From Parasponia andersonii (taxonomy: Eukaryota; Streptophyta; Magnoliopsida; Rosales; Cannabaceae), in assembly GCA_002914805.1 (NCBI GenBank), contig JXTB01000790.1, positions 15,049 through 79,048 of the forward strand: a stretch of DNA of 64,000 nucleotides, read 5' to 3'. How positions within the stretch are numbered: the stretch's first letter is position 1; every line of letters starts with the position of its first letter. Positions 22,511 to 35,879 of this stretch are shown here, one piece after another. The notes beneath the pieces were generated by a model that was not told the origin of the DNA, did no database searches, and saw only the letters and a program-made list of their open reading frames with translations. The position numbers and the translations under genes were made by a program.

Positions 22511-24060
22511 ATCATCCTCCCGTTCCGTCCGTCGGTTTATCCTGATACGTTTCGTATTTCCGGCCGTAATTTTAATTATTTTTATTTTAAATTGAATTTA
22601 ATTTATCTATAGTATTATGAAAACTAATAAATTGAAATTTTATATCCTTATTAAATTTGAATTTTTTGAAATTTGAATTGATAGGATATTTTATTTGAAT
22701 TATAGATATGGTTGATATCCATATTATCTTAATTATTATTTGAATAATTAGAGATATTTTAAAATGGAAATTTTAAAATTAGATATTATGAGATAATATC
22801 TTTTAGTTTAAAATTCAAATTTTGAATAGATATTTTGAAAAACTGATTATGTGATAGTTAGTTATCTATTTTGAATTTTAAATTTGTTTTGATTCAAATT
22901 AGAGTTATTGTAGAATATTTTATCCATAAAATCTTCTATCTTTTAAATTTCAAATTTTGTGAAGATTTGAAATATAAATTTAAATCTGAATATTTTTTTT
23001 AATTTTCAAATTTGAATTTATGGTTGGTCGATATTTAGTGAGATTAGATATTGATTTGAATTTTGAATTCAAATTTGATAGGATAAGATAAGGGGAAATA
23101 TTTAAGGAAGTTAAATTCAAATTAAGATTTCAAAAGTTGAAATTTAATTTGAGATATTTAAGGAGATTTAATTAGTTAAATCTTTTATTTAAACTGATTA
23201 GATTTTATGAAAATCTTTTCTTATTTAAATTTTATCTTCCATATTTAAATATTCAACATTATCTTATCAGTTAAAATTATTTAAATGATAAATAATTACC
23301 AGAAATTAATAAATCATTAACAATTAATTAATTATTTGCTTACTACTTTGGTATTATTAGGACAATTCTACATACATGCCTAATAATTAAGTTTTATTAC
23401 ATGATCTTTAGTATCATGTCATATAGAAAATTAGAGCTACTCTTATGCAAATATGAACATGCTTACATAATTGATTTTAGGTTACTAAATTAGTTAGATA
23501 ACTTGGTAAAATCAAATAAATCCCTAATTATAAAATTTTGAGTGGGAGAAGGTATGTGATACCTATGGTCTCCATTGTTGGTTCGTTATGTATTAGGATG
23601 AGCCTTACCTCAGAATATTGTTGAGCTCCCGTAGGAGGGTTTTCATCCGGGTAATACTGGAAATGAGCTTCTTAGGATAAGGTACTAGGTAGACTATATG
23701 AGGCTGATCGCCCATAGGAGACCGTCTTATATAGAAAGCTTAGTTACTGAAATAATGGTTAAATACTCAACGCGAAACATTAATATCCTCCCGTAGGAGT
23801 TCTTATTAGTCGATTAGAGGATCAAAAAGAATGGTAGTTAGAAATATGAGATTAGAGTTATCTATCTATTTACTAATTGAAATTATTTCAGTTTGACCTG
23901 TTGAATGCATGACTTCCCGTAGGAGGCTTGTAATCAATGGTAAGTTAAATTACCATGAATATAAGTTCTAGTTTTAGGGACAGTTTACTTACATATTGTA
24001 TGCTTAATACTTTATGTTTATTATTCAAAATTTTATATATAATGTTTGTTTATACATGAA
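22511..24060 (+). other. AT-rich untranslated leader of the Copia element
   Basis: Very AT-rich sequence with many AAATTTGAA/TTCAAATTT palindromic pieces and no ORF. It carries four CCCGTAGGAG-type motifs between 23626 and 23925. Confidence 0.7.
23626..23925 (+). repeat. Four short palindromic CTCCCGTAGGAG-type motifs
   Basis: Found at 23626-23637, 23709-23720 (degenerate), 23788-23799 and 23913-23925. CTCC and GGAG can pair around a CGTA loop. Spacing is about 80-125 bp, just upstream of gag. Confidence 0.75.
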
Positions 24061-24079
24061 ATGTTTATTTGTTTTCAAT

Positions 24080-27000
24080 AGATACGGCACTTAATCCTTT
24101 ATCCACTGTACTCACACAAAACAAGCTGGATGCTGAAAACTATATAGACTAGAAATGTAACCTAGACATAGTGCTCACTGCTAATAAACATAAGTGGATT
24201 CTTACCACTCCATGTCCTGCTCAGCCAACTAAAGAATCCACAAACGATGAAAGAAACTTATATGATAAGTCAAAGCAATCTGATGAGAAGGCTAAGTGCT
24301 ATATACTTTGCTCTATGAGCAATATATTGCAACAACAACATCGTGGGATAGATACTGCTGCTGACATGATGCTGAGTGTTAGTGAAATGTTTGCCAGTCT
24401 CATTTGTCAAGCTAGAAATGGGGGTACATCTACATTCATAAATCTTCGTCAAAAGAAGGGTACTCCAGTTCAGGAACATTTGATGAAAGTCATCGCATAC
24501 CTTAACGAACTGGAAATCCTTGGAGCTGAAATTGATTGTGACACCTAAATCGACATGGTTTTGAACACATTGTCAGACACCTTCAATCAATTTAAGATTG
24601 ATCATGAGATTCCCCGGAAGGATTATACTCTTACTGGCCTAATGAAAGATCTAAAAATTACTGAGAATATTCTTAAGAAAAATAAGTCGGGGTCAGCTGA
24701 GACTAATGTAGCTCAAGCTAGTTCTTCCAAAGCTAAGTCGAAAGGCAAAGGTAAGAGGAAGAAAAAGACTCCTACTTCTCTGGCTCCAAAGAGAAATAAG
24801 ACCAAGAAAGATTCCAAACCAAAGGGAAAATATTTCCACTGTGGTGAGGACGAACATTAGAAGAGAAACTACAAAACTTACATAGCCCTTAAGAAGGAGA
24901 AGGATAACAGCAAGGACAAACAAAGTAATGGCAATTTGTTATTCATTGAGGCTTGTCATGTGGTTGATTCTATCGATTCTTGGATCGTAGATTCAAGAGC
25001 CACTGACCATGTTTGAAATAGGAAACTAGGAAGTTCGCTAGTAAAGAGTTCACACTACGATTGGGAGATGGCTCAATAGTTGAAGCTCGTGCAATGGGAG
25101 ATGTTATTTTGAATTTCGATGATTTTAGGTTTTTAGAAATAAAGAATTGTTATTATATTCCGGTATTTAAACAGAATTTGATTTCTGTTTCCTGTTTGAT
25201 GAGACAAGGTTATTCTGTTTATTTTGACAATAAAGTTTCTATTAGAAAGAATAAAAGTCTCATTTGTACTAGTATTCATGGGAATATTCTTTTCTTTTTT
25301 CAACCTAAAAGCATCTCATTGCACAATCTTGAAAATGATACTGAACGTGCAGAACCTAAACATAAGAAAGTGAAAGTGGGTATTAATGATGAAACTTATC
25401 TCTAGCATTTGAGATTCAGTCATATTAACCTAAACAGAATTCAAAGGTTAGTCAATGATGGACCTCTAAGTTCGTTAGTAGTCAAAACATTACCAACTTG
25501 CGAATCCTATCTAGAAGGCAAAATGAACAAAAGACCATTTATTGGAAAAGGTCTTAGAGTTCAAGAATGTCTTGAATTAGTACACACTGATGTTTGCGGG
25601 CCTATAAATATTCAAGCTCGAGGAGGTTTTGAATACTTCATTATATTTATAGATGATTATTCTAGATTTAATTATATTTACCTAATACAACGCAAATCGG
25701 ATTCTTTTAAAAAGTTTAGAGGATTCAAAGCGGAAAATGAAAAAGCAGTTAGGAAAAAACATAAAGACTCTTTGATCAGATCAAGAAGGTGAAGATCAGA
25801 TCGAGAAGGTGAATACTTCTCTGTGGAATTCTCTGAATTTCTCACAGTCAATGGGATCCTATCCCAACTCACAGCATCTGATACGCCTCAACTAAATGGT
25901 GTTACTGAAAGAAGAAATAGGACACTTTTGGATATGGTGAGATCGATGCTCAGTTATTCACAATTACCTACATCTTTTTGGGGTTATGCCTTAGAAATTG
26001 CTGTGTACCTGCTGAAGAAAGTTCCTTCTAAGTTAGTACCTAAGACACTTTGAACTATGGAAATGACATAAACTTAGTTTGTGTCATATCCATATTTGGG
26101 GTTGTCTAGCATATGTGCTGAAAGGGAAAATGACTAAGTTGGAATTACGATCTGATTTGTATCTATTTGTGGGTTACCCAAAAGGAAATAGAGGGTATTA
26201 TTTCTATAGTACTAAAGAAAAGAAAGTGTTTGTGAGTACAAATGCTACTTTCTTGGAGGAAAACTATATGAAAGATTTCAAGCCCAAAAGTAAGTTAATT
26301 TTTGAAGAATTAACTGATGATGTTATCAGCCCATCTATAGAAGATAAGATAGAGAAAGCACTTAGAAAAGATAAATCACTTGAAACTCAACAAACATCGG
26401 ATCCTCATCATAGTGGGAGACTTGTGAGACAACCTGAAAGATACTTGGGAATAGGAGAGTCTTGTGACCAAGAATCTGATCCTTACACCTACTATGAGGT
26501 AATGGATGATGTTGATAAAAATCTCTGGTAAAAGGCAATAGAATTCGAAATAGAGTCCATGTACTCTAATAGAGTCTTGGAACTTGTAGATCCACTGGAA
26601 GAGATAAAACCGATTGGGTATAAGTGGGTCTATAAAAGAAAGAGGGGATAGATGGGAAAATGGAAATTTTAAGGCAAGGTTAGTTACAAAGGGTTATATA
26701 CAGAAAGAAGGTATTGACTATGAAGAAACCTTCTCTCCTGTAGCTATGATCAAATCTATTCGTATACTCTTATCCATCGATGCATCTCTTGATTATGAGA
26801 TATGGTAAATGGATGTCAAAACTGCATTCCTAAATAGCAATCTTGATGAACGTATCTATATGATACAACCAAAGGGATTCGTTAAAAAGGGTCAAGAAAG
26901 AAAAGTTTGTGAACTTAAGAGATATATTTATAGACTCAAGCAAGCATCTAGATCATAGAACATAAGATTTGATGAAGAAATTAAGTCTTATGATTTTGAA

Positions 27001-28050
27001 TGAAACATAGATGAACCTTGTATCTATAAAAGAATTCAGGATAATAAAGTGATATTTCTGGTACTGTATATTTATGATATTCTAATCATTGGGAATGATG
27101 TTGGATCATTATAATCAGTGAAAGTCTGGTTAGCATAACAGTTTGATATAAAAGACTTAGGTGAAGTTTGTTATGTTCTTGGAATACAGATTCTACGACA
27201 CAGAAAGAACAAACGGATAGCTTTATCACAAGCTTCATATATAGACAAAATATTGGTTAGATTTGTAATGCAAAATTCCAAGAAAGAGTTAACACCGTTT
27301 TGTAAAGGAATTACTCTGTCTAATGAGAATTCTCCTAAGACAGAAGAAGAGAAAGATCAGATGAGAAATATTCCTTATGCTTCAGCAGTGGGAAGTCTCA
27401 TATATACCATGCTCATTACAAGACCAGATATTTGTTACGCTGTTAGGATTGTAAGTCATTACCAATCCAATCTAGGACCAAAACATTAGGGTGCAGTCAA
27501 GCATATTCTAAAGTATCTTCGGAGAACTACAAATTATATGGTTGTATATTCTAGAGAAGATCTAACACGTTTTGGATATACTGATTCGGATTTTCAATCT
27601 GATAAAGACTCTAAAATATCAACCTTTGAATCAGTACTTACCCTTGGTGGTGGAGCCATTATATGGAGGAGTATCAAGCAATTTTTTGTTGCAGATTCAA
27701 CCATAGAGACCGAATATGTGGCAACTTCTGAAGCAGCAAAAGAGACGGTCTGGCTTTATAATTTTCTTATGGATCTTGAGGTAGTACCTGGAGCACAGCA
27801 ACCTATGACACTCTGCTGTGATAACAGTGGAGCAGTTGCTACTTTAGAGAGCCTAGAAACCACAAGAGGGGAAAACACATAGAAAGGAAGTATCATATAC
27901 TCAGAGAAATTGTTCAAAGAGGAGACGTGATTATGAGTAAGATAGCATCTACAGAGAACCTTGCTGATCCATTTACCAAATCTTTGGCTACCAAAGTATT
28001 TGAGGACCACCTAGAAGGAATGGAACTACGTGATATTTCACATCTGCTTT
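24080..28050 (+). pseudogene. Copia gag-pol region (broken)
   Basis: Domains in order: gag of the UBN2 type (LTANKHKWILTTPCP) from about 24170; a nucleocapsid zinc-knuckle region near 24825; protease (DSWIVDS) near 24975; integrase with FIIFIDDYSR near 25640 and QLNGVTERRNRTLLDMVRS near 25890; reverse transcriptase with ARLVTKGY and YEETFSPVA near 26670-26750; RNase H (GYTDSDF ... GGGAIIWRS) near 27570-27670. The end is ENLADPFTKSL near 27955. It is interrupted by about ten or more breaks. Fossil. Confidence 0.9.
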
Positions 28051-28068
28051 AAAGGCCAAGTGGGCGAT

Positions 28069-29705
28069 TGTTGAAATAATGTCCTAGAAAGCAGTTAATT
28101 ATTTTGACATTATAAACAATTTATTATCTGATTATTTGCTATTAATAAATTCTATGTTATTAATTTTTATTTCATTTATGTCCCATTAATATATATGTGA
28201 TATGTATGTTTATCTTATACAAACATCTAAAGATTCCAAGACATGTAATGAGTAAAGAATTATTCGTATTATGAGTTCAAATATGGGAGACATTATATTC
28301 ATTATTTCATTATGTCTAAATTAAATTGTTCGCATTCTGTATATTAAAGATGGAATACTTTACTATGCCATAGAATGTAGTGTCGTCTATTTAATTAATG
28401 AAGTCTCCTATTATCGAAGTGAGCCTTCAGATAGAAACATTAGTATGTTATAAGAAAGTTATAATAACATCGATCAAGACCGAGTGAATTAGAATTTAAG
28501 GTTAAGTGCCGTAATTTAAATTTCTAATTTTACTAATCTAGCACTATTGTAGAAAACCTTAATCCTCGTGATTAACGGACTTACTTTCATGTGCTTTGTC
28601 TTTTTGAGTTACTAAAGGACTAGTTTCAATTTATGGTTCAAACTCCAGTATCTTAGAAGATAAGGTGTATGAAATGTGTAGAATATTTTTCATGATGGAC
28701 ACCATAGTTATAATGTCACTTTGAGTTTTTTCAAGTACTTAGATAATATAAACCAGGGCTCCGGTATTTATTATGTAAATTTGACTGTATTTGTATAAGC
28801 AGATACGAACACTGTGGTCAACTATTATCCATTAAATGAAAAATGGTAACTCAAAGGTAAATATGTACTAGAGGGGTAATACGGTAATTTTACCCTACTA
28901 GTACGACATTGCATTGGGGGTATGTCTACAGGTATAATATATGCTAAATGGATCAAGCTAATTAATTGTTCATAAGCTTCGCAGAAAATAAATGACATTT
29001 AGTCCAAGAGTTTAATATTGGGCCTATAGTGATGTATCCCAATATTAATGGACAAGGCCAAATCATAATTAAGTGTTAATTATGATAGTGGGTATATGGT
29101 CCATTGGAGCTTGGGCTTTATGGATCCATCTGGTCCCCTGTCTAGCTCAAATTAAAACCCAATAGTTATTTGATGATTAGTTGAGCCCAACAAGCCCAAT
29201 AAGCCCATTAGGGTTTACTAATCTCTATATATAGTTAAGAGAAAAGTTCTCTAACTGGATAATTAAGTGTTACATGTGAAACACTCCCTTTAGAAGAGAG
29301 TGTCAAACACATAAGATAGAAAAAGAGAGAGTAAAAACTCAACCAGCACTAGGGTTCAGCATCCTTGGTGTTTTTCGGCCATCTCACAGAAATCGGTTCG
29401 AGAAGATTATCTTCTTATTCGTCTGCAGATCTCTTTGTTGGGAATCAAGAAGGTGACCACCCACCAAATCAATCAAATAGCTTCGAGAATAAACGAGAAG
29501 ACGAGAAAGTTATGGAATGAATCCAAGTATTGTTCATCTAGATGATGAGTTAATTTATATTAGATCACGATCCAAAAAGTTTTGTAATAAGAAAAATTTT
29601 AAACGACCAATTCCGCTGTGCTTCTTGAATTTACAAAACTAAGGTGTTCTTGAAAATGATTTTGAGAAAATATTTGCCGAAAGTTTATTCTGGTAAACAC
29701 CAGCA
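28069..29705 (+). repeat. Copia 3' LTR
   Basis: Begins TGTTGAAATAATGTCC right after the polypurine-type tract CCAAGTGGGCGAT and ends ...AACACCAGCA before the TTCAC duplication. Confidence 0.9.
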
Positions 29706-31264
29706 TTCACCACCTTTCATCAATGGAAACCAGGATGTTGGCACTATATGTGTCATACAGCCTTTCTGACACCTAGCCCACACCCGGAGGTGACACCCAT
29801 ATATCATGTACCAAACCTGGAGGGGCAACCGTATTACCTATGCCTGTTAAATGGGAATATAATCAGAAGAAAAATCCCACGTAATTTTACGAACTCTGCA
29901 TTGTCGGTGGGGCCATAGTGTCATTCTGTAAAAATTCCATGATGCTAACCTGGTACTCATGTATGATCCTATGACACGTGTACTCTAAACTGATGTGTAA
30001 AAATAGCCATGCAGTAATTTAAGTTCAAATTATACTCTAGTTTTTAATAAAATGATTAATTAAATTTTATAAAAAAATGGGCAGCATAACGACTCTATTT
30101 TAACATATCTAAGTACAATTTGCACTCAGAAATGTCTTAGAGCAATCAAATATATATCATATAATTCAATTCCATAACATATATCCAAAAGAGTTTTAAA
30201 ATCACATTTGTCATCGTGTGTTGCAAAAAGTAAATTTTATTCAAAAACATTATAAGACAGAGGTAACCAAATCCCTATCTAACTAGAATAGCGATGTCAC
30301 ACTACTAAATCCTCAAGGGGTTATTGGACGATCGCTGGGAGGGTCGAGAACTAATTCCAAGCCCTCAATTGCTCGCTTATGAAAAACCAACTCCTCAACA
30401 GAGCTTTGAATCAACAAGCAGACCTATTCATTGAATTCCTAGCATATAAACTAGTTAGGTTAGGTACAAAACTCGTCCAATTTGGGTCTCAGCTGAAACT
30501 GGATTGGTAGCACTCAAAACGAGATAAATCTAAGCCATCAGATTTCATTTTTTGTGTCAGTCACCAAATATAGTCAATATATATATATATATATCAATCT
30601 TCTCCATTTTCTAAATATATTCCAAAAATGATATCGAAAACCAAATCTAACGGCCCGATCAAGAAGTCAAATCGGAGCTCAAAACATTCAAAAATAGCAA
30701 CTTTCAGACTGGACAAAATGGGATCATGAAATAGATACTTAGAGATTACTCTCAACGATACGAACCAAACAAGCCGAAGAACACATGCTGAAATGGCCCA
30801 AAACAGCGCCAAAAAATCAAAGTTATCCCCGGCCTCTTTTCTTCTCCAGTGACGGTGCGGCACTCCGGCACTCCAGCAAGTCGGCGACAAGTTCGTGGCA
30901 GCATAGAGAGGCTTTGCCGATCGATGGCGAGAGGCTACGAGGGCCAATGGTGAGTTTCGGCTGGGCTTAGTCCTTTGGCAGCTCGACGAGGAAGAGAGAG
31001 TAAAGAGAGGTCACGAGGAGGAGAGAGAAAGAGAAGATGGAAAATGAGGTTGTCCACGTAACCCTACATTAATGGACTGTGTAAATTTTTTAAAAATTGC
31101 ACAATAGTCCCTCATTTTTTAAAACTCTTTCAATCTCATCCTCAAAAATTTTAATTTAGTCCCTATTTCCAAAGAAATTTTGCAAATAAACCACTCTCTT
31201 ATTAAATCCATAAATCATTAAAATGACCAAAATACCTCTTGAAAATCTGGGATTTAACACAAAA

Positions 31265-32779
31265 GTAGCATAAGAAAGAATTTTTTTAAAAAAATACTTG
31301 AGTTGCTATAAAAAGTCATTAATTAGCGGCAAAAATATAGTCAATCTCTCACGGCAATTGCTGCCCCCATCTTGGCCTTTAAATACTGCTATTTTTACTC
31401 TTTTGTTTTCTTTTTGTGACAGACTTGATTAGAATAACAAGATATGAGGAGACTGAAACTATAAAAGGCCTATTTTAATTAAATGTGTGTTGGTAATTTC
31501 ACCAAGTTGCGGATTATAAATGAAATGAAGTTAAAATGAATTTAGGCTAAAGTACAAAAGTCCTGAGAAAGTAGAAGCTATTTCCCAATATTTAAGAGCT
31601 AAATTGAGAAGAAACTTCAAACCTGGGGTTAGTGTGCAAATTTGGGGAGTTTAAACCCCTACTCAAACCTTGTCACCTAGTAGAATTTCCCCCAGTAAGT
31701 TTTAGAAACCCCGAAATTCCCCCTTCCCCTCTTCGTGCTCACTTTTCTCTCACTCTCACACTTGCTCCTTACTCTCGCCAAATGTCAACTATCAATGCTC
31801 CTTGTCGACGAGGACATGCCCCGCTACAGTTCTCCGTATCGGCCAACAAAGCCACGCTGGCCAATCCCATCAGCATTTACACCATGTGGGCGAAGAGATG
31901 AAACTGTGGAAGAAGACACCTCCACTATATTTTGAGCCTCCTTGCATCACCATGACCCACCATCTTTCATCACCGAACAAGTGTAGCTCCAGCTCGTTGT
32001 CTACATCACTTTCTGATAGGTCTCGTTGCTATCTCAACGGCACCAGTAATTTTTGGTGTTTTGGTCATGTTCGAACATATGGGTTTGAGAAGTGAATTTT
32101 CGACTCGGCCGTTCGATTGAAGTTTAATTGTTGTTTCAGGATGTACTCGTCAAATTAAATAGGTTCTATGACATGTAACATGACTGTCAAATTTTGTTGT
32201 GGGCAAGTACCACTCTACGAGGCTTGGGTTTTTCATCTTGTTTTGCATACTGAAGCTCGAATTTTGCCTTAGACTTGAATTGAACTAGCTATGGACTATA
32301 ATATCTAATTTCAACGCTTCAGACGCCGTGATGTTCTCTATTTCGCCATTATTTTGAGGTCCGAGTGGAAATGTCATCTTCAAAAGAGAGCGAATCGAAG
32401 TTATCAAACCATACTCAACCCTTCTACTGACCACGGAGGGACACCACGTGCACTTGGTAGCTAGGTCTAGCTATACTATTAAGATAAGGACTCAATTACC
32501 ACTTTTTAAACTTGTTTCGTATAAAAACATGATTATGTTTCTATACATAAGAAATATGAAATTGAATTATTTTTATAATTGTGACTAGTTTTGAATGACA
32601 TTAGATATATTCTATAGCTCTAGGAGTTGCTATATTCAGGTTTTAAATTTGGATTTGAAAAAATATAATCGTTATAATGTCTGATTTGAGGATTATTTAG
32701 ACCTAGACTTTTATATGATTATTTTGAAAAGTTGTTCATATTACACATGTCATATAAACATAGATAAGTATTGTGTTCA
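31265..32779 (+). mobile_element. LTR-like remnant, plus orientation, family uncertain
   Basis: It contains a pyrimidine-rich leader (TTTTCTCTCACTCTCAC near 31742). A stretch near 32095 (GACTCGGCCGTTCGATTG) recalls GTTCGACTTTTTAATCCGGC of the Tekay-like LTR near 63246. No clean ends or target-site duplication were found. The short open stretches at 31632-32095 do not look like genes. Confidence 0.4.
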
Positions 32780-35700
32780 TGTAACATCCCCTAATTTAGG
32801 TATATACCTAAGCTAGAAAATGTTTAATTTCTGTATTCATCTTCTATCATAAAAAGGAAAAAATCCAGTAATGATTTTTTTTTTAAATAAAAAAAATATA
32901 TAAACTAAAAAAAATAACCTCTTATTAAACTATCTGGAAACAAAAATTAATACTCAAAATAACCTATAAAATTAAAGCACTTAATTCTAATCCAAAAGCT
33001 AAATACAAGAAAATAAAACTTAAAGTCGATTAAAAACATCCTAACGCCATTTAGGATTCCACTGCTGCTGCCAGCCAACCTTCAATAATCTATTGCTCAT
33101 CTGAAAATTTTAAAAAAATGAGATGAGCTTGCGCCCAATAAGTAAATCTCATACATACAATGAATGTCGTGTTTTATGAAGAATGCACTTTAATAAATCA
33201 TAACTATGCAACCCTCTCTTTTGGAAAAATATCTTAATCATAAACGATACCATTTCATAAAAACTTTCATATTTAAGCTCAACATCTTATAATGCTAAGT
33301 CTTTCAAAAGTTATGAGCCATAAACATGGTGTCATGACAAGCATATGACCTTGTAGCTATTCGGATCCCATATAGCTATCATACTGTAATGGCTAGCATC
33401 ACAGTTTAAACATTCGTTCTTAATATGGTGACTATAGGTCATTCAGTCAGGTGCATATACTCCTTTCAAGAACTTAACACATACTTAAATAAAAACATTC
33501 TTCTTTGAACAAAATCTGGTTGCATAGTGCTTTAGAAGTTATTCTTTGAAAATCATAATCTCTTGTGTAATTTATGCAATACTTGTGCATACTCATGTCA
33601 TACTTAATATGTAAACTAATATAGTATAGCATATAATAACAAACCATAATGATCATAATAATATCACATAATAGTACATAAATTTATATATAAATACATA
33701 GGGTGAGATTTACTTACATCAAGTCCTTAGAAAAACTTTATAGTGAAATACCACACAACCAACCTCGTTAAAACCACTTCTTTATCCTTTATTTTTTTAT
33801 TATTTATGCAAAAATATTCATTGTAAAAAACATATTAACACATACTATCATTGCTCTTAAGAAACATATTTCATATATTTGAAAATATCCATAACATAAA
33901 ATAACATAATAATTTTCATAACAAAAATAAATCTGTAAACATTCAGCAAACTAGGCATACTTAAATAATTTTAGATTCAACAATATAATTTCTTTTATCC
34001 TAAAAATTTGCATAACTCATTAAGACATATAAACAAAGATCTAAAAAAAATTATCAGAATTTTTAAAAAAGATTTATTATATTTTTCATAATTTTGAATC
34101 CAAATCTTATAACCCAGTAAAACTATTAGGCTGAAAACCAGTACATAATTCTAGAATTTTATAGATTTTTTATTAAATCAAAATAATCTGAAACTTTATG
34201 ACAGTATTTTTGACACAATATAAAATATTCATAAAAATTATAAATTAAAAATAGACCATTAGATAGTACTTTAAATTTATGTAATCCTACATCAGAATTC
34301 ATGTTAGCACCAAAATTAGCAAATAACAAAGATTACGAAAATCATATTTTATTTTAGAAATTTGCAAAAAGCATTAAACTATTTGGAGAACCTAATCATA
34401 CATATATAAACGCCTAGTAAAAATTTTAAGTCAAAATAATGTCAATAGTATGGGTTTTGAACAGTAAAACAAATGAAAACATCAAATCTATCAGATTCAC
34501 TGATATTAAGGACAATATAAATAAAGAAAATTTAATAACGAATTAAAATAAACCCATATAATTATACAAAGTTTCAGAATATAACCTAACATATAAATAA
34601 ATAAGTTTTTAAAATTTCATCTTAAATATAAATCATTTACCCTCTAAAATTTTAGAACAAAATTTGATCAAGTCTGTTTGTCAGGATTTCTTAGGTAACC
34701 ACTAACATTTATTTAGATATTATATAAATTATAAAATTAAAATATGAACATATAATTTACAGGAATCATGTAAATATATAATATAACATCTCACAAAAAT
34801 TTCAAGTTCTAAAAAAATTCTAGCCCTATATATCATATATTAAATTCTGATCGAACAACAACAAAATAATAAACTCAGAGAAAATAGTACTTTTAAATAT
34901 TTACCTTCTTCTTCAAAAATTGAAGAAAACTAGCAAAAACTCTTGAAATCACAAATACTCTCAGCAACTAAGAGAGAAAGAGAGGTAGAAAGAAATTTAG
35001 GAGGAGGCTTAATTGTATTTTCAATAGAGTGAGCATAAAATATATAGGTTTTTTTTCTTTTTGTCTTAGGGTTTTTTTTTTAAAACATTTAACCTAATTG
35101 TATAAACCTAATATATATACTAAGTTAAAAGAAACTTCCCGTTTCCCTATTTATGACCCCCTTTTTTTTTAACAAGTAAATACTAATTATATGCATAAAC
35201 AAATAACATAATAAAATAAAATCTGTATATCAATACATACATAAAAACAAATTTGTGGAATCAAAAAAACTTCAAAGAAACTTCTCGTTTCCCTATTTAT
35301 GACCCCCTTTTTTTTTAACAAGTAAATACTAATTATATACATAAACAAATAACATAATAAAATAAAATCTGTATATTAATACATACATAAAAACAAATTT
35401 GTGGAATCAAAAAAACTTCATGCACAACATATTTATTTGCAATAATAATAATAACAATAGACATACTTAATCATATATACAATATGTGCTTAATTAAAAC
35501 TTAGGTATATATATATAAGTTTGTTATCAAATTATTTGGACTCTAAATATATACTGGACTAAAATTTAAACAATAATAATTATTAGAATAATCCTCTCAA
35601 CTAAATAATAGACACAAATTAATCACATTATTATAACAATCACATTTGAATGAAAATGCATAAAAAAAATTATTTCTCATTAGGCACGTAGACCAACTTG

Positions 35701-35836
35701 TCTTTCATGTGCGTATTCCACTACAATTGTATTCACAAAAATTTTGTTAGTGTATAACTATTTCACTTATCATAACCATAAATTTTAAAATACATGAAAA
35801 ACAAAAATCATATTATAGGACAGACTTGATATTACA
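32780..35836 (-). repeat. Element B 3' LTR
   Basis: On the minus strand it starts TGTAATATCAAG beside the polypurine tract and ends TTAGGGGATGTTACA at 32780. CCTATATATTTTATGC near 35045 is a candidate TATA region, followed by a CT-rich leader. It includes a 146-bp tandem duplication. Confidence 0.75.
35131..35422. repeat. 146-bp tandem duplication inside the element B LTR
   Basis: The copy beginning GAAACTTCCCGTTTCCC at 35131 repeats from 35277 with only about three differences. It is much younger than the surrounding decay. Confidence 0.9.
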
Positions 35837-35852
35837 ATTTCCTACCCCCTTA
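35837..35852 (-). other. Element B polypurine tract
   Basis: The minus strand reads AAGGGGGTAGGAAAT directly before the LTR, preceded by TTCGAGGACGAAATT, a common Tekay end-of-pol signature. Confidence 0.75.
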
Positions 35853-35879
35853 AAATAATTTCGTCCTCGAAATTATAAC

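Larger units (their letters stand above)
19857..29705 (+). mobile_element. Ty1/Copia retrotransposon (Tork/Angela-like), nested
   Basis: A full-span element of 9.85 kb with LTRs of 1643 and 1637 bp and a TTCAC target-site duplication (19852-19856 and 29706-29710). Order: 5' LTR, initiator-Met-type PBS, GC-rich repeat block, AT-rich leader with CCCGTAGGAG motifs, gag, protease, integrase, reverse transcriptase, RNase H, polypurine tract, 3' LTR. Integrase before RT is diagnostic of Copia. LTR divergence is about 8% over the 300 bp compared by eye. The coding region is broken, about ten or more times. Lineage assignment below Copia is tentative. Confidence 0.9.
19140..31259 (-). mobile_element. 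Solo Tekay-like LTR (copy 2) split by a Copia element
   Basis: The left part is 19140-19856 and the right part about 29711-31259; together they make one LTR of about 2.27 kb in minus orientation, with ends TGTTAAATCCCAG and a TATCACAACC-type terminus. It is flanked by CAAAA at 19135-19139 and at 31260-31264, so it is a genuine solo LTR. Landmarks shared with copy 1 include CCTGCATGGTTAGTTT on the left and GGGTCGAGAAC on the right. Fossil. Confidence 0.85.

Noticed and set aside
31632-32095. Plus-strand open frames as a small gene
   Set aside because: Overlapping frames in CT-rich, LTR-leader-like sequence, without a domain or clear promoter.
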